In this document: one piece after another, positions 42,029 to 52,184 of the stretch
Layout: each line of letters opens with the position of its first letter
Position numbering within the stretch: the first letter of the stretch is position 1
From: Muribaculaceae bacterium
GTDB taxonomy: Bacteria > Bacteroidota > Bacteroidia > Bacteroidales > Muribaculaceae
Assembly: GCA_017621845.1 (NCBI GenBank)
Contig: JAGASI010000008.1
Location: 38,890-102,889 of the forward strand
DNA length: 64,000 bases
Reading direction: 5' to 3'
Position numbers and translations under genes: made by a program
The notes under the pieces: model-generated
The model's input: the letters and a program-made list of their open reading frames with translations, nothing else
What the model was told of the DNA's origin: nothing
The model's database searches: none

Positions 42029-42556
42029 ATGAAAACATCTACGACTAATAATGATAAAAAAAGTGTTCTTAGCTACAGTACCCGTCGTATGGGCATTGCC
42101 GAATCGGCAGGCAGAATGGTAATGGCTATTTTGGTTGGAACATTAACCTTGCTGATGCTTAACTCATGCAGTACACATGATGATGACGCCTATGATTCAA
42201 CGCCATCCAAAGTCAAGAATTTTGTGGCTCACTATTTTCCGGGGTATGGAGTGGAATCATATACCGTCACGGGCAACATCTCGCACGTAAGATTATCTAA
42301 TGGTCCGGGTATTACCTTTGATAAAGACCTCAACCTTGAGGGTGTCAACGGCTATGGTAGTCCTCTACCCCAAGTGATGCTTTTTGACATGCTACCACCG
42401 GCATTGTTTGATTATCTGCAGTCCAATGAAGAACTCAACCAAGTGTTTGCGATGACATTCACACCAACCCAAGTCATCGTCGAGTTGTTAGAGTCGCGCC
42501 TTACCTATGACGTAAAAACGACGTCAATCACACGTGCTTTTGTCACTACCGATTAA
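42029..42556 (+). CDS. Putative lipoprotein with a PepSY-like fold
   Basis: A 175-residue protein of unknown function. The N-terminus is a long signal-like segment with a lipobox-like LMLNSCST, so Cys near residue 47 may be lipidated. The mature part, VKNFVAHYFPGYGVESYTVTG and GSPLPQVMLFDMLPPALFDYL, resembles Bacteroidales PepSY-like (BLIP-type) proteins with a repeated beta-alpha-beta plan; this is a loose resemblance. Convergent with miaA. No operon partner. Confidence 0.65.
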   Translation: MKTSTTNNDKKSVLSYSTRRMGIAESAGRMVMAILVGTLTLLMLNSCSTHDDDAYDSTPSKVKNFVAHYFPGYGVESYTVTGNISHVRLSNGPGITFDKDLNLEGVNGYGSPLPQVMLFDMLPPALFDYLQSNEELNQVFAMTFTPTQVIVELLESRLTYDVKTTSITRAFVTTD

Positions 42557-42572
42557 TCAGATTTAGGAACCG

Positions 42573-43499
42573 TCAATTTAGAGCCTGTTCCATCAACTCA
42601 CGTGTAAGCGAGGCAAAATTTTCAGGGTCAATATCATAGGGTATATGATGCAACATAAATCCTCGACGCTCCATACCTCTGAACCAAGTCATCTGACGTT
42701 TGGCAAACTGCTGGATAGCAATCAGTAATCTGTCATGCATCTCTTGAAATCCAAGACGTCCGGTAACATACTGAGTCAAGAATTTGTATTCAAGTCCATA
42801 ATATTCAAGATCCTCAGGTAAAACACCCGAGTCTATCAGTCGTCTTACCTCATCGACCATTCCCATCTCAAGGCGACGGTCAAGTCGCTCGGCAATGCGT
42901 CGGCGACGTGTATCACGGTCTATGTCAACCATAAACACGATAGCATTTTCCAATGGATGGGGCTTAGCTGCTTGAGCTGCCTCGGGATGTTCTTGATAAT
43001 AAATCTCTATTTCTATCGCACGTACAGCACGCTTTACCGTATCAACATCGGTGGTGTTATGCAAGCACTTTATCGATGCAAGCATTTCAGTAAGCTCGTC
43101 CAACGACAATTGCTCAAGACGAGCCCTGAGCTGAGGGTTGACCGGCACTTGTGGCAACGAGATACCTTTAAGTATCGACTCCACATATAGACCGGTCCCT
43201 CCAACCACTATAGGTTGGCGTCCTCTCATGACAATGTCTTCATGAACAGCCTTAAAATCGCGCAGGTATTCAAATAAGTTGTAGCGATAACCGGCCGGCG
43301 CAATATCTATAAGATGATATGGGATATCACCATATTCTTCAAGATCCTTTCCGGTGCCGAGGTCCATACCACGGTATATCTGCCGAGAGTCAGCGCTGAT
43401 GATTTCACCACCAATTTGACGTGCCAGAGCCACTCCCAGCGTTGTCTTACCGGTAGCGGTAGGCCCAGTAATTATAATCAGTCTATGGGTCTGTTCCAT
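42573..43499 (-). CDS. miaA: tRNA dimethylallyltransferase
   Basis: Adds a dimethylallyl group to adenine 37 of tRNAs that read U-starting codons. P-loop ITGPTATGKTTLGVAL at residues 10-25, then EIISADSRQIYRGMDLGTGK and PIVVGGTGLYVES, typical for MiaA. Full length at 308 residues. Starts 17 bases after the stop of the 445-residue membrane protein gene, so the two are probably co-transcribed. Confidence 0.96.
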   Translation of the reverse strand: MEQTHRLIIITGPTATGKTTLGVALARQIGGEIISADSRQIYRGMDLGTGKDLEEYGDIPYHLIDIAPAGYRYNLFEYLRDFKAVHEDIVMRGRQPIVVGGTGLYVESILKGISLPQVPVNPQLRARLEQLSLDELTEMLASIKCLHNTTDVDTVKRAVRAIEIEIYYQEHPEAAQAAKPHPLENAIVFMVDIDRDTRRRRIAERLDRRLEMGMVDEVRRLIDSGVLPEDLEYYGLEYKFLTQYVTGRLGFQEMHDRLLIAIQQFAKRQMTWFRGMERRGFMLHHIPYDIDPENFASLTRELMEQALN

Positions 43500-43516
43500 A
43501 AGGGGGGAAATGTTGT

Positions 43517-44854
43517 TTATCCAACACGTTTGGAATGTGGTATAACTTTAAATAGCCGCCTCCACAAGCGTCTGATGTGCCACAGTCGACGGTCTTGATT
43601 ATTGGATGCCACATCAAGCCATGACAAGTCGTTATAGTCGACATCCCAACGGCTGATATCGCGCAGGCGGAATGTCGGGTGGTAGTTACGTATGGGATAT
43701 TGCCGGCGCCCCGCACGGTCGTATGTTTTCCATGCCATGGCAATAGTATATACGCGATATATTTCAGCACCAAGAGCCGGTGACAACATATGCATCTTCA
43801 TCAAGCGGTCAATAGTGGCGAGTGTAGCCCACTCCCCTTTCAACTTCCATTCCTCGGGCATCTTCTCCCCATAGTTTCCGACAACATCTACCAGATAATG
43901 ATGTATTGTAGATCGATATGAGAGTGTGCGGTTATCATATAACCGTCTCATTTTAAACTCCGACGGTTTAAGTCCCGACATACGTTCAAATACCAGGACC
44001 GCATCATGCTCCGAGGGATACAACACATCAAGTGTACACTCGGCTGGAGTGTCCAACAGATTGTGCACCCCCTTGTCAAGCAACAACATATCATCGCGTA
44101 TAATCAAAAACCGCATGATAGTAGGTTTAACTCCGACTGTAGGAGTGTCGCGCTGTTCTTTCAAGTCAAGTATCACAGCATAGTAGTGTCGCCATATATA
44201 TAATAATGAAGCAAGATACAGCACCACCGGCATGATGACAAAGAAGAACCGGTCAGACGGACTGATATTTATATTAATATAATAAAACCAATAATATAAC
44301 ACATCGATGACAGTAATTGCCAACGAGAGATATATCATCAAGTTGAGCTGACAACGTGTCTGAATATGGAAAAAGTTGCCGACAAAACCTTCGTCCGGAC
44401 TGTAACCGTGGGTTGTTTTACACACATGGCAAAAATGGGAACGGCCATGATATATGCGACCCAATATTGACATCCCCAACGCCGACGGGAAGATAATCAA
44501 AGATGCCACAAACGGTATTGAGGTATTGACCTGAGGTTTTTCATATAATTGGTCTACCAATGGAGTGTGGAACAAGATATCTATACCCGCCATAATTATA
44601 GATGAGATAAACAACGAGTGCGCTATAATCGCAGCAAAACGACGGCACCCCATAATTGAGGTATCGTTAAATTTGGCCTCAGCCCATGTTCTAAGGACCC
44701 AAGCTGCCACCAGAGTCACGATTGTAACCACCAAGGGAGGCAATACCGTCGAAAAGGCAATGACTGCAATGAGTGTGCCTATAGATATAGCCCACTCGCG
44801 CCATAGAGCCTTAACTGCCGCTATCTTTTCGTCTTGGGTATTGTATTCTTGCAT
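43517..44854 (-). CDS. Uncharacterised membrane protein upstream of miaA
   Basis: Not recognised. A 445-residue protein: an N-terminal cytoplasmic helix, about six hydrophobic segments in residues 20-240 (with a CxxC-type pair in HFCHVCKTTHGYSPDEG, possibly metal-binding), then a soluble C-terminal half rich in Arg, Tyr and Trp (RRLYDNRTLSYRSTIHHYLVD, ...RRLWRRLFKVIPHSKR). The basic tail could face nucleic acid or lipid. Likely an operon partner of miaA but no functional clue. Confidence 0.72.
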   Translation of the reverse strand: MQEYNTQDEKIAAVKALWREWAISIGTLIAVIAFSTVLPPLVVTIVTLVAAWVLRTWAEAKFNDTSIMGCRRFAAIIAHSLFISSIIMAGIDILFHTPLVDQLYEKPQVNTSIPFVASLIIFPSALGMSILGRIYHGRSHFCHVCKTTHGYSPDEGFVGNFFHIQTRCQLNLMIYLSLAITVIDVLYYWFYYININISPSDRFFFVIMPVVLYLASLLYIWRHYYAVILDLKEQRDTPTVGVKPTIMRFLIIRDDMLLLDKGVHNLLDTPAECTLDVLYPSEHDAVLVFERMSGLKPSEFKMRRLYDNRTLSYRSTIHHYLVDVVGNYGEKMPEEWKLKGEWATLATIDRLMKMHMLSPALGAEIYRVYTIAMAWKTYDRAGRRQYPIRNYHPTFRLRDISRWDVDYNDLSWLDVASNNQDRRLWHIRRLWRRLFKVIPHSKRVG

Positions 44855-44936
44855 TGGAGTGTGAGTAATCCGTTATTTTTTTTAAGTAATAAATACGGTG
44901 AGGACCAGAATTTACATTATAAGATTATGCTGACAC

Positions 44937-47144
44937 TCACTTATTTGTTGTCACCTTGAAGGTCTTGGATAGCCAATCAAACAACTTCCCATATACAACA
45001 GCTTGTGAGCCACAATGGTTGATGCTATGATTCATATTGGGGAATACGAGCATATCACATAGTGAGCCTTGGCTCTGAAGGGTAGATACATATTGATAGG
45101 TATTAAGAATATGCACGTTGTCATCGGCTGTTCCGTGCATTATGAGCAGTGGGAGAGTCATTCCCTCGGTGTGCTTGATTGGAGCTGACTGATTATATCC
45201 ATCATCATTCTGCTGAGGAGTAAGCATATAGCGCTCGGCATATACAGTATCATAATAACGCCAGTCGGTGACCGGAGCCACTGCTACTACAGCCGCATAA
45301 GGATTATTTTCTGCCGATCCGGCCATCAATGCCTCATAACCGCCATAACTCCAGCCAAAGATAGCTATTTTCTTGGCATCGGCCCACGGCTGACCGGCCA
45401 CCCATCGTGCGGCTGCAATCTGGTCGAGAGTTTCATAATAGCCAAGGTTTTTATACACCACTTGCATGAAGTCCATACCACGACCGGCTGTACCGCGTCC
45501 ATCAGCACATACAACGATAATACCGTTGTTGGCAAAGTAGTTCATCCAATTAGCACTCCAACGGTTTAGAACCGACTGAGATCCTGGGCCACTGTATTGA
45601 TACATCAACACCGGATAACGATGTGACGGATCAAAGTCACGAGGTTTGACAACAAAGGCGTTTAATTCTTGCCCATTGGCCGCAATTTTTATAAATTCAG
45701 TTTTGGCCATTAAGGATTTGTGCGTTGAGGCATAAGTGACGTTATCAACGAGGGTGCGCACACGTTGCCCGGTCCCATTGACAAGATTATAGACAGGAGG
45801 GGTGTCTATATCTGAATAGGAACTAACCGCATACCTTTTATCGGGAGAAAATCTCATGGATGTAGTTCCTGTCTCGGCCGAGATACGCTGTACTCCATTC
45901 TTGGCACCGGTGCGATATACTGTACGGTCCATGGGCGATGGTGCGGCAGCCTGATAATAATGATTTCCGGTAGCATCCTGACCATAGTAGGCAGTAACGT
46001 CATAGTTGCCCGATGAGATGGTTGTCATCAGCGCACCGGCATAGGAGTATTTTTTTAATCCTACATATCCGGTATTATCGGGAGCAATAATGACAAAACC
46101 ATCGTTGAGGTACGTTATATTTTCGTAAGTCTCCGGCAAAATCCAGGCCTTGCTGTCAAGCGAATATACTGAGCGAGATGTTGTTGCCTTGGGGTTTACA
46201 GAATAAATTTCAAAGTGATTCTGATCACGATTGAGGGTCGAGACCATAAGTTGCTGAGCCGAAGGACCATAATTGATGCGTGGTATATATTCTATGTTAT
46301 GGTCAGGGAGAGAGATATCTTTGGTCTTACGTGTATCAATATCATAACTGTGTAGGCTCACCACCGAATTTTTTTCACCCGCAACCGGATATTTATATGT
46401 GAACACACCGGGATAATAGGTATATTCATCCCGAGGAGCACATGTCCCTTGATAAAGGGGGAAAGAGTAGAGAGGCACCTCGGCCTCGTTGAACTTAAGA
46501 TAACACAGTGTAGAGTTATCCGGCGCCCATGCCAATGTTGAAGTCATGGTAAATTCTTCTTCATAGGTCCAGTCTACAGCACCATTGATAATCTTGTCTT
46601 TTACGCCATCGGTAGTGACCGGCACCTGAGAGCCGTAGTCAAGCTTGGCAACATATATATTGTTATCGGCAACAAAGGCTATCATACGGTTGTCCGGCGA
46701 AAATACAGGTATACGCGTGCGTTCATGTGTAGTGCTTATCGGCTTCAATTCGCGAGTTCTCTGTTCATAGACATAGTAGCGAGCTGTAAACGATCGGCGG
46801 TAGATATACTCGACATCGGTCCATACAATGATTTTGGAGGCATCGGGTGAAAGCATAAAACCCTCTATCGATGATAAGCGTGTAGTACGAGCATTGGCAA
46901 CATCAAACACTGTGTTAATTTTCTTGCCCGTCTTGACATCATACACATCGATTGTGTGCCCATCATCAGACAATATCGCATAAGACTGTCCGTCGGGCAT
47001 ATAAGTAAAGTTGTAGGGGGCGTCAGGAGTGGATTCAGGCGCTATATATTGTTTGAGATCCCGAACAGCGGTAGATGCCCCGGAGGCCGTGGTATATGTG
47101 GCAAGAGTCAATAAAATTGAATATAAGACTGCAGGTTTAATCAT
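44937..47144 (-). CDS. S9 family dipeptidyl peptidase (DPP IV-like)
   Basis: Exported serine peptidase that removes N-terminal dipeptides, commonly after Pro or Ala. Signal peptide (MIKPAVLYSILLTLATYTTASG), an eight-bladed propeller domain in residues 40-480, including the paired Glu motif DWTYEEEFTMTSTLAW that binds the peptide N-terminus in DPP IV, then the hydrolase with Ser in IFGWSYGGYEALMA, Asp in MHGTADDNVHI and His in NMNHSINH. 735 residues, full length. Lies about 70 bases downstream of the coiled-coil gene. Probably part of peptide uptake from host or dietary protein. Confidence 0.93.
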   Translation of the reverse strand: MIKPAVLYSILLTLATYTTASGASTAVRDLKQYIAPESTPDAPYNFTYMPDGQSYAILSDDGHTIDVYDVKTGKKINTVFDVANARTTRLSSIEGFMLSPDASKIIVWTDVEYIYRRSFTARYYVYEQRTRELKPISTTHERTRIPVFSPDNRMIAFVADNNIYVAKLDYGSQVPVTTDGVKDKIINGAVDWTYEEEFTMTSTLAWAPDNSTLCYLKFNEAEVPLYSFPLYQGTCAPRDEYTYYPGVFTYKYPVAGEKNSVVSLHSYDIDTRKTKDISLPDHNIEYIPRINYGPSAQQLMVSTLNRDQNHFEIYSVNPKATTSRSVYSLDSKAWILPETYENITYLNDGFVIIAPDNTGYVGLKKYSYAGALMTTISSGNYDVTAYYGQDATGNHYYQAAAPSPMDRTVYRTGAKNGVQRISAETGTTSMRFSPDKRYAVSSYSDIDTPPVYNLVNGTGQRVRTLVDNVTYASTHKSLMAKTEFIKIAANGQELNAFVVKPRDFDPSHRYPVLMYQYSGPGSQSVLNRWSANWMNYFANNGIIVVCADGRGTAGRGMDFMQVVYKNLGYYETLDQIAAARWVAGQPWADAKKIAIFGWSYGGYEALMAGSAENNPYAAVVAVAPVTDWRYYDTVYAERYMLTPQQNDDGYNQSAPIKHTEGMTLPLLIMHGTADDNVHILNTYQYVSTLQSQGSLCDMLVFPNMNHSINHCGSQAVVYGKLFDWLSKTFKVTTNK

Positions 47145-47217
47145 GTTTATTATATTTATAGATAATGGATTAACAAGACGAACACCGACATATCGTTATG
47201 CCGTGAAAAAATCGGAA

Positions 47218-48696
47218 TCAGAAGAGAGACAGTTGGGAGTCGTTGTCAGGTTTGGGTTTATGGTCTCCCCGACGGTCAATATCTTTATTGTTAGACGATG
47301 GTTTAACAAGCCAATCAGTGTCAGTGAGAATATCCTCAATAGGAGTTTCAGGTCGCGAACGACGTTCTTGAGTCTTATTACCACCATAAGACGAACGATT
47401 GTAATGATTGCCATCGTTTCCTCGAGTTGTTTTACGATTTCCCGAGGGCTTTATTTCCTCTGTCGTGCTACGCGCTGAATTAGTCTGAGTAAGTTGGTCC
47501 TTAGCGAGTTTCAACTCATTTTTTAGACGTGCGATAGTGGCGTCTTTCTGTTCCTTGATTTGGCGGAATTGAGCCAGTTGTTTCTCTATTGCACCAAGCT
47601 GAGCAGCAACTTCCTGTGCCTCATGACAGTCATCATTAAGCTGCCTGATAGTGGCTTCCTGTGCCGCAATCTTCTCGGCTTGCTTCTGTATTTTCATCGT
47701 CTGGGCCTGCAGTTTTTCGCTTTGCTCTTGTATTGTACGAGTCTGTTCCTTGATGCATGTCTCATTGGCGGCCAATGCTTCTTCATTATTCTTGAGTTGA
47801 AGACGTTCAGCGAGTTGTTTGGTCTGTTCAAGTTGTTTATTTAGCTCAGTAATCGAGGTCTGCAACTGTTGATTATCAGCGGCAAGTTTATCTTTAGAGG
47901 CTGACAATGAGGCATTATCGCGTTTGAGTGTCGTATTGGAGTCAAGTAGCTGTTCAAGCTTTGCCGAGGCATCAGCAAGCGACTCTTTGGTAGTTTCAAG
48001 CTCCTTAGCCATGGCATCATCGACTTTTAATCCTGATGAAGATTCTGATGAAGAATTCCTCATGTGTAGGTTCTCAGCCTGCAAGCGATTAAGTTCAGTG
48101 CGCAACTCGTCATTCTCTTTCTCAAATACCGTTGCCACCTTGAGTTTATTCAAAAGGCTCTTGTTCTCAAGGTCGAGTTGTTCACGATCAGCATCAAGTT
48201 TACTCACCTGTTTTTCAAGGTCATGCACACGTTCACTAAGCGCACGTTTCTGGCGATCGGCACTGAGTTGTTTTTGGGACAGTTCGAGACGCTTTTCTTC
48301 AATTTCCTTAGCACGGGCCTCGAGTTGCTTGACCTGGGCGTTGAGGTTGGACTTATCACTACTCCAGCGACTTTCACACATAGCTTGAGCACGTTGTCCA
48401 ATCTTATCAAGATAATCCTTGACGTCCTTGTCGAGTGTATCATATATATATCGACGCTGAGCCTCGGGATTAACCGACTGTTTAAAAAAATCGGGAATAG
48501 TCTTATTAAAAATCTCAACAACGTGAGTAAAGATTGTATCAACATCAATATCTATCGATGAAGGCTGGTCTGTATCATTGTTGGACATGGGCGACGAGGG
48601 TAGAGATGGAGCTTCGCGCTCACAGTCATCATGGATAACGTCATCGTATTCATCGTCACCCGCAAATCCAAAGGCTCGTTTTAGGTTTTTGAACAT
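47218..48696 (-). CDS. Large coiled-coil protein of unknown function
   Basis: A 492-residue cytoplasmic protein. Residues about 1-110 include an acidic start and a small conserved-looking part (VVEIFNKTIPDFFKQSVNPEAQRRY). From about 115 to 405 it is a near-continuous heptad coiled coil rich in Glu, Lys, Gln and Leu. The last 80 residues are polar and basic (RKTTRGNDGNHYNRSSYGG), perhaps disordered. Begins 34 bases after the stop of the large PEP-binding gene. The pairing suggests a scaffold for that protein; inference only. Confidence 0.75.
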   Translation of the reverse strand: MFKNLKRAFGFAGDDEYDDVIHDDCEREAPSLPSSPMSNNDTDQPSSIDIDVDTIFTHVVEIFNKTIPDFFKQSVNPEAQRRYIYDTLDKDVKDYLDKIGQRAQAMCESRWSSDKSNLNAQVKQLEARAKEIEEKRLELSQKQLSADRQKRALSERVHDLEKQVSKLDADREQLDLENKSLLNKLKVATVFEKENDELRTELNRLQAENLHMRNSSSESSSGLKVDDAMAKELETTKESLADASAKLEQLLDSNTTLKRDNASLSASKDKLAADNQQLQTSITELNKQLEQTKQLAERLQLKNNEEALAANETCIKEQTRTIQEQSEKLQAQTMKIQKQAEKIAAQEATIRQLNDDCHEAQEVAAQLGAIEKQLAQFRQIKEQKDATIARLKNELKLAKDQLTQTNSARSTTEEIKPSGNRKTTRGNDGNHYNRSSYGGNKTQERRSRPETPIEDILTDTDWLVKPSSNNKDIDRRGDHKPKPDNDSQLSLF

Positions 48697-48730
48697 GTGA
48701 TATAATTATAATTGTCTATTAAGAGGTTGT

Positions 48731-51715
48731 CTATTCAGTTGTTTCTCCAGTCCGAGGCTTCAACACAACGCCTACGCTACGGCGGCCGTCGACCGCAATT
48801 TTAACGGGACCCGATAACTTGACCACCCTTACATAATCGCTGTTAACGATTGCTGGCTGAGCATCAAGATAACCAATGTCGTAAAGTCCGCCTTTACTAC
48901 CGGGGTTGATAGTAAAATAACCGACCCCAAACGAGGTGAGATTTTGGAAGAAATGGGTTCCCTGGCTGGGTTCTATACGGTAACCGGGTAGCGAAGCCTC
49001 GACAATAAGTCTCGCCGAGGCAATGTCTGGCCACTTGACAGGAATTCCGAGGGCATTGTCCGACGAGCCCCAGCGACCGGGCCCTATCAGTATATAGTTG
49101 ACACCCTGTTCTGTGAGACGCCGGTTTATATCGGCAATCTCAGCAGCTATTGATGGCGTTTCCATAGAGTTAAACTTATCGGGACGCACATATACAATGG
49201 TATCTATAGCATCAATCGTACCATGGCCGAGCGCCGTGTCTGAACGCAGTATCAGGTTGCTGTCGTCGGTTTCCATGATACCATCTTCAACCATATCTTT
49301 ACGGTCTATAATCGGACGTATCTGCAACCAGTAGATGTGTCCCTTGCTTTTGGGATGCCGATGCAGGTCAGAATTAATAATGCCGGCAAACTCAATTTCT
49401 ATCGGACGTCCCATCGCCTTGGAGCCCGTGGCAAGCATAAAATCCACAGCATCGGCCAACGGGAATACTTTATCACGTAATATATTGGCAAATGTCACCA
49501 CTCGTCTTCCCGGACCCGTGTTTGAGTCTACCAACATATCGTTGGCGGCATCATAGCGTGACACCATATAGTCAAGAGCATGATCACCGGCAAGATCACT
49601 GATATTGCGGTGAACAATATTAAATCCATCATCAACGGTAAAGTCAGATGTAAGGTTGGCACTCAAGGCGTCAAACCGGCGCTGGCTATCTCTCAGTGCC
49701 AGGTCGAGGGTCGAGGTCTGTAAAACGCTCTCGGGATGCCGGGGACAAAACCTCAGCGACTGCCCTCCATCTACAATATATTTGCCCAAGCCAACCGCTA
49801 CTTGTGCCACACCATCCTCGGCTTTCTCATCTCCTACAGGATAGTAGTTGAGCGAACGTCCGACACCCGAAAATGACGGAAAGTAGATATAGCCATGCTC
49901 CTCCCCTATCACTTCCTGGATGATGATGGCCATTTTTTCCTGATCTATGACATTGCGGGTCGCATTCATATAAGCTTTAGAGTCGGCATAAAACACCGAT
50001 GCATATACACCCTTGATAGCGTCGGTAAGCATTTTGAGCATGCGGTAAGGGTCACTCACATGTGGTATCATATATGTCGAGTATATGCCGGCAAATGGCT
50101 GATAATGTGAGTCTTCAAGCAACGATGAAGACCTCACCGCCAATGGACGGTCAATCACTTCAAACAATGCCAAGAAGTCTTCAATCAAGCGACGTGGCAT
50201 CTCGGCCGCCAGAAATCGTTCCAATATTTCCTGGTCTGAGGCATTGCTGAGCGCCACCGGGTAGAGGTCGTTGGCCGACATGAATTCGTCAAATATATCG
50301 GTACACAGCACCACTGTGCGCGGTATGGAGATTGTAACGCCGTCAAAATGATCACATACCGGATTTTTTTTAATAATGGAGTCTACAAAAGCCAGACCAC
50401 GTCCCTTGCCGCCCATTGACCCTTGACCGATACGCGCAAAATTGGAGTAGTGGTCAAACCGATCCTTACGAAATACAGCCACTACTCCTCTGTTTTTCAT
50501 CTTGCGATATTTGACGATGAGATCAAATATCAGACGCTTGACCGCATCGGCCTCGTCCAATGACATGAAACGATGCATCTTCATGACCTCGGCGATGGGA
50601 AACATCGCACGTGAGTATAACCAACGCGAAATATCATTATGCGAAGCATGGTAGTAAAGTGACTCGTCGGGGATTTCAAAGACATGCTTCTGGAAGTCTT
50701 TCAACTGAGATATCCTCAGTATCTCTTGACCTGTGTGCGGATTACGTATAACGAAGTCACCAAAACCAAAGTTATCCATAATGGCCTTACCTAAGTCAAC
50801 AGGCAACTTCTTACTGTTCTTGTCTATAAACACACCGTTAAACTCGCCTACCCGGTCGGCATTTTCTATTTCCGACGACTCAATGATTATTGGCAGGAAC
50901 GGGTCGTGATTTCTGAGATAACGCGCCAATTCAAGACCTGCCTTGGAATCTTTCTCCCCACCACGCTTAAATGACACATCACTGATAACGCCAAGGATAT
51001 TGCGCCCATAGCGTTCATACAGCGCCAAGGCTTCTTCATAATCACGGGCCAGCATAACCTTGGGACGTCCTCTCATTCTGAGCATCTGCTCGTGTTCATT
51101 AAGGGCTTCAGTAGCAAACACTACTGACTGCTTAAGGAGGAATTTGTAGATATGAGGCAATACCGACGAGTAAAATCTTACTGAGTCCTCTACCACCATA
51201 ATCATCTGCACTCCAACCTGATTGATGTCTCGCTCGGCATTCATCTTATCTTCGAGCAACTTTATAATCGCCAACAAAATGTCAACATTGCCCAACCACG
51301 AGAATACATAGTCGATATTGCTCAGATCCTCATTGGCCAAGCGCCGCGACACTTCTCGTGAAAAAGGAGTCAATACCACAATAGGAGTATCAGGAAAATC
51401 TCTTTTCAAGAGCTTGGCGCCCTCAAAGCACTCGCTGATATCCACTCCGGGCATAACTATAATCAGGTCATAATGTTTACGGTGCAACTGTTCAAGCGCG
51501 CCATCTATATCCGACACCCGCGTCACACGTGGCGGCGAACTCAGATTAAGTGCCACATACTCAAAATACAACTGCTCCTCAACCCTACCATCTTCCTCCA
51601 TCATGAAGGCATCGTAAGGCGAGGCTACCAGCAATACGTTAAATATACGACACTGCATCAAGTCCTGAAATGCCGTATCCTTGAGATATAATTGACTAAG
51701 CGCGTCCTCGTTCAT
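48731..51715 (-). CDS. PEP/pyruvate-binding domain protein with receiver-like domains
   Basis: A 994-residue multidomain protein. The N-terminal 170 residues and then 190-330 resemble response-regulator receiver folds (DLIIVMPGVDISECFEGAKLL; MIMVVEDSVRFYSS, with ILGVISDVSFKRGG). Residues about 430-850 form an ATP-grasp-like PPDK/PEP-synthase N-terminal domain (GSMGGKGRGLAFVDSI, RPLAVRSSSLLEDSHYQPFAG, ...MGRPIEIEFAG). The swivelling phosphohistidine and PEP barrel domains of PpsA are missing, so it is not a PEP synthase. ATG 51715 is used; the frame opens at 51745. A -7 box lies at 51734-51741. Role may be regulatory phosphotransfer; unproven. Confidence 0.82.
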   Translation of the reverse strand: MNEDALSQLYLKDTAFQDLMQCRIFNVLLVASPYDAFMMEEDGRVEEQLYFEYVALNLSSPPRVTRVSDIDGALEQLHRKHYDLIIVMPGVDISECFEGAKLLKRDFPDTPIVVLTPFSREVSRRLANEDLSNIDYVFSWLGNVDILLAIIKLLEDKMNAERDINQVGVQMIMVVEDSVRFYSSVLPHIYKFLLKQSVVFATEALNEHEQMLRMRGRPKVMLARDYEEALALYERYGRNILGVISDVSFKRGGEKDSKAGLELARYLRNHDPFLPIIIESSEIENADRVGEFNGVFIDKNSKKLPVDLGKAIMDNFGFGDFVIRNPHTGQEILRISQLKDFQKHVFEIPDESLYYHASHNDISRWLYSRAMFPIAEVMKMHRFMSLDEADAVKRLIFDLIVKYRKMKNRGVVAVFRKDRFDHYSNFARIGQGSMGGKGRGLAFVDSIIKKNPVCDHFDGVTISIPRTVVLCTDIFDEFMSANDLYPVALSNASDQEILERFLAAEMPRRLIEDFLALFEVIDRPLAVRSSSLLEDSHYQPFAGIYSTYMIPHVSDPYRMLKMLTDAIKGVYASVFYADSKAYMNATRNVIDQEKMAIIIQEVIGEEHGYIYFPSFSGVGRSLNYYPVGDEKAEDGVAQVAVGLGKYIVDGGQSLRFCPRHPESVLQTSTLDLALRDSQRRFDALSANLTSDFTVDDGFNIVHRNISDLAGDHALDYMVSRYDAANDMLVDSNTGPGRRVVTFANILRDKVFPLADAVDFMLATGSKAMGRPIEIEFAGIINSDLHRHPKSKGHIYWLQIRPIIDRKDMVEDGIMETDDSNLILRSDTALGHGTIDAIDTIVYVRPDKFNSMETPSIAAEIADINRRLTEQGVNYILIGPGRWGSSDNALGIPVKWPDIASARLIVEASLPGYRIEPSQGTHFFQNLTSFGVGYFTINPGSKGGLYDIGYLDAQPAIVNSDYVRVVKLSGPVKIAVDGRRSVGVVLKPRTGETTE

Positions 51716-51733
51716 CTTTTTTACTTTAACACA

Positions 51734-51741
51734 CAAAGTTA
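51734..51741 (-). promoter_or_regulatory. -7 box for the PEP/pyruvate-binding gene
   Basis: On the minus strand TAACTTTG fits TAnnTTTG exactly. Only a weak match is seen at -33. The leader would be about 13 bases. Confidence 0.4.
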
Positions 51742-51844
51742 ACATTTTTCATTCAACCCCACCACATATTTATCAAAAAAAATAACCTACTTAAACTTCA
51801 GTGAAAATACGACTTCTTTTTCCATGATTTTTTAACAAGCTTTA

Positions 51845-51876
51845 TTTGATTTATTTGCAAAATAATTTTACCTTTG
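51845..51876 (+). promoter_or_regulatory. Promoter of the RluB-like synthase gene
   Basis: Perfect TTTG (51845-51848), 20-base spacer, perfect TACCTTTG (51869-51876). The start site would be near 51883. Confidence 0.72.
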
Positions 51877-52184
51877 CCCCACAATTGGAGCACTTCTATC
51901 CGTGTTATTTATTTTTCCACATTAGAAGCCCTATCATACAACAAACTTCACTACTTTTCTCAACTAAACCCGTTTTAAGACCGTTAAACTAAGGTAACTA
52001 TTTAATTTAAGCAACAAACAACATCTTTTACCAAACATTTAATTTTAATCGAGACTGGACTTGACCGCGAGGTTGTAAAGTCTATGTCAACCGATTTACT
52101 AACATCCGTTTGGCCGACACCAAACACAACTAACACTCTAAAAACTTACACAAACAACTAAAGTTTTCAAAAAAACATTCTATC
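51877..52184 (+). other. Long leader of the RluB-like synthase gene
   Basis: About 300 transcribed bases without a gene, rich in A, C and T and poor in G apart from a short patch near 52050-52090. No clear hairpin was found by eye. Such a C-rich, G-poor leader could be a Rho loading region; that idea is speculative. Confidence 0.4.

Noticed and set aside
48731..51715. Phosphoenolpyruvate synthase (ppsA)
   Set aside because: The phosphohistidine and PEP-binding barrel domains are missing, and the N-terminus is receiver-like.
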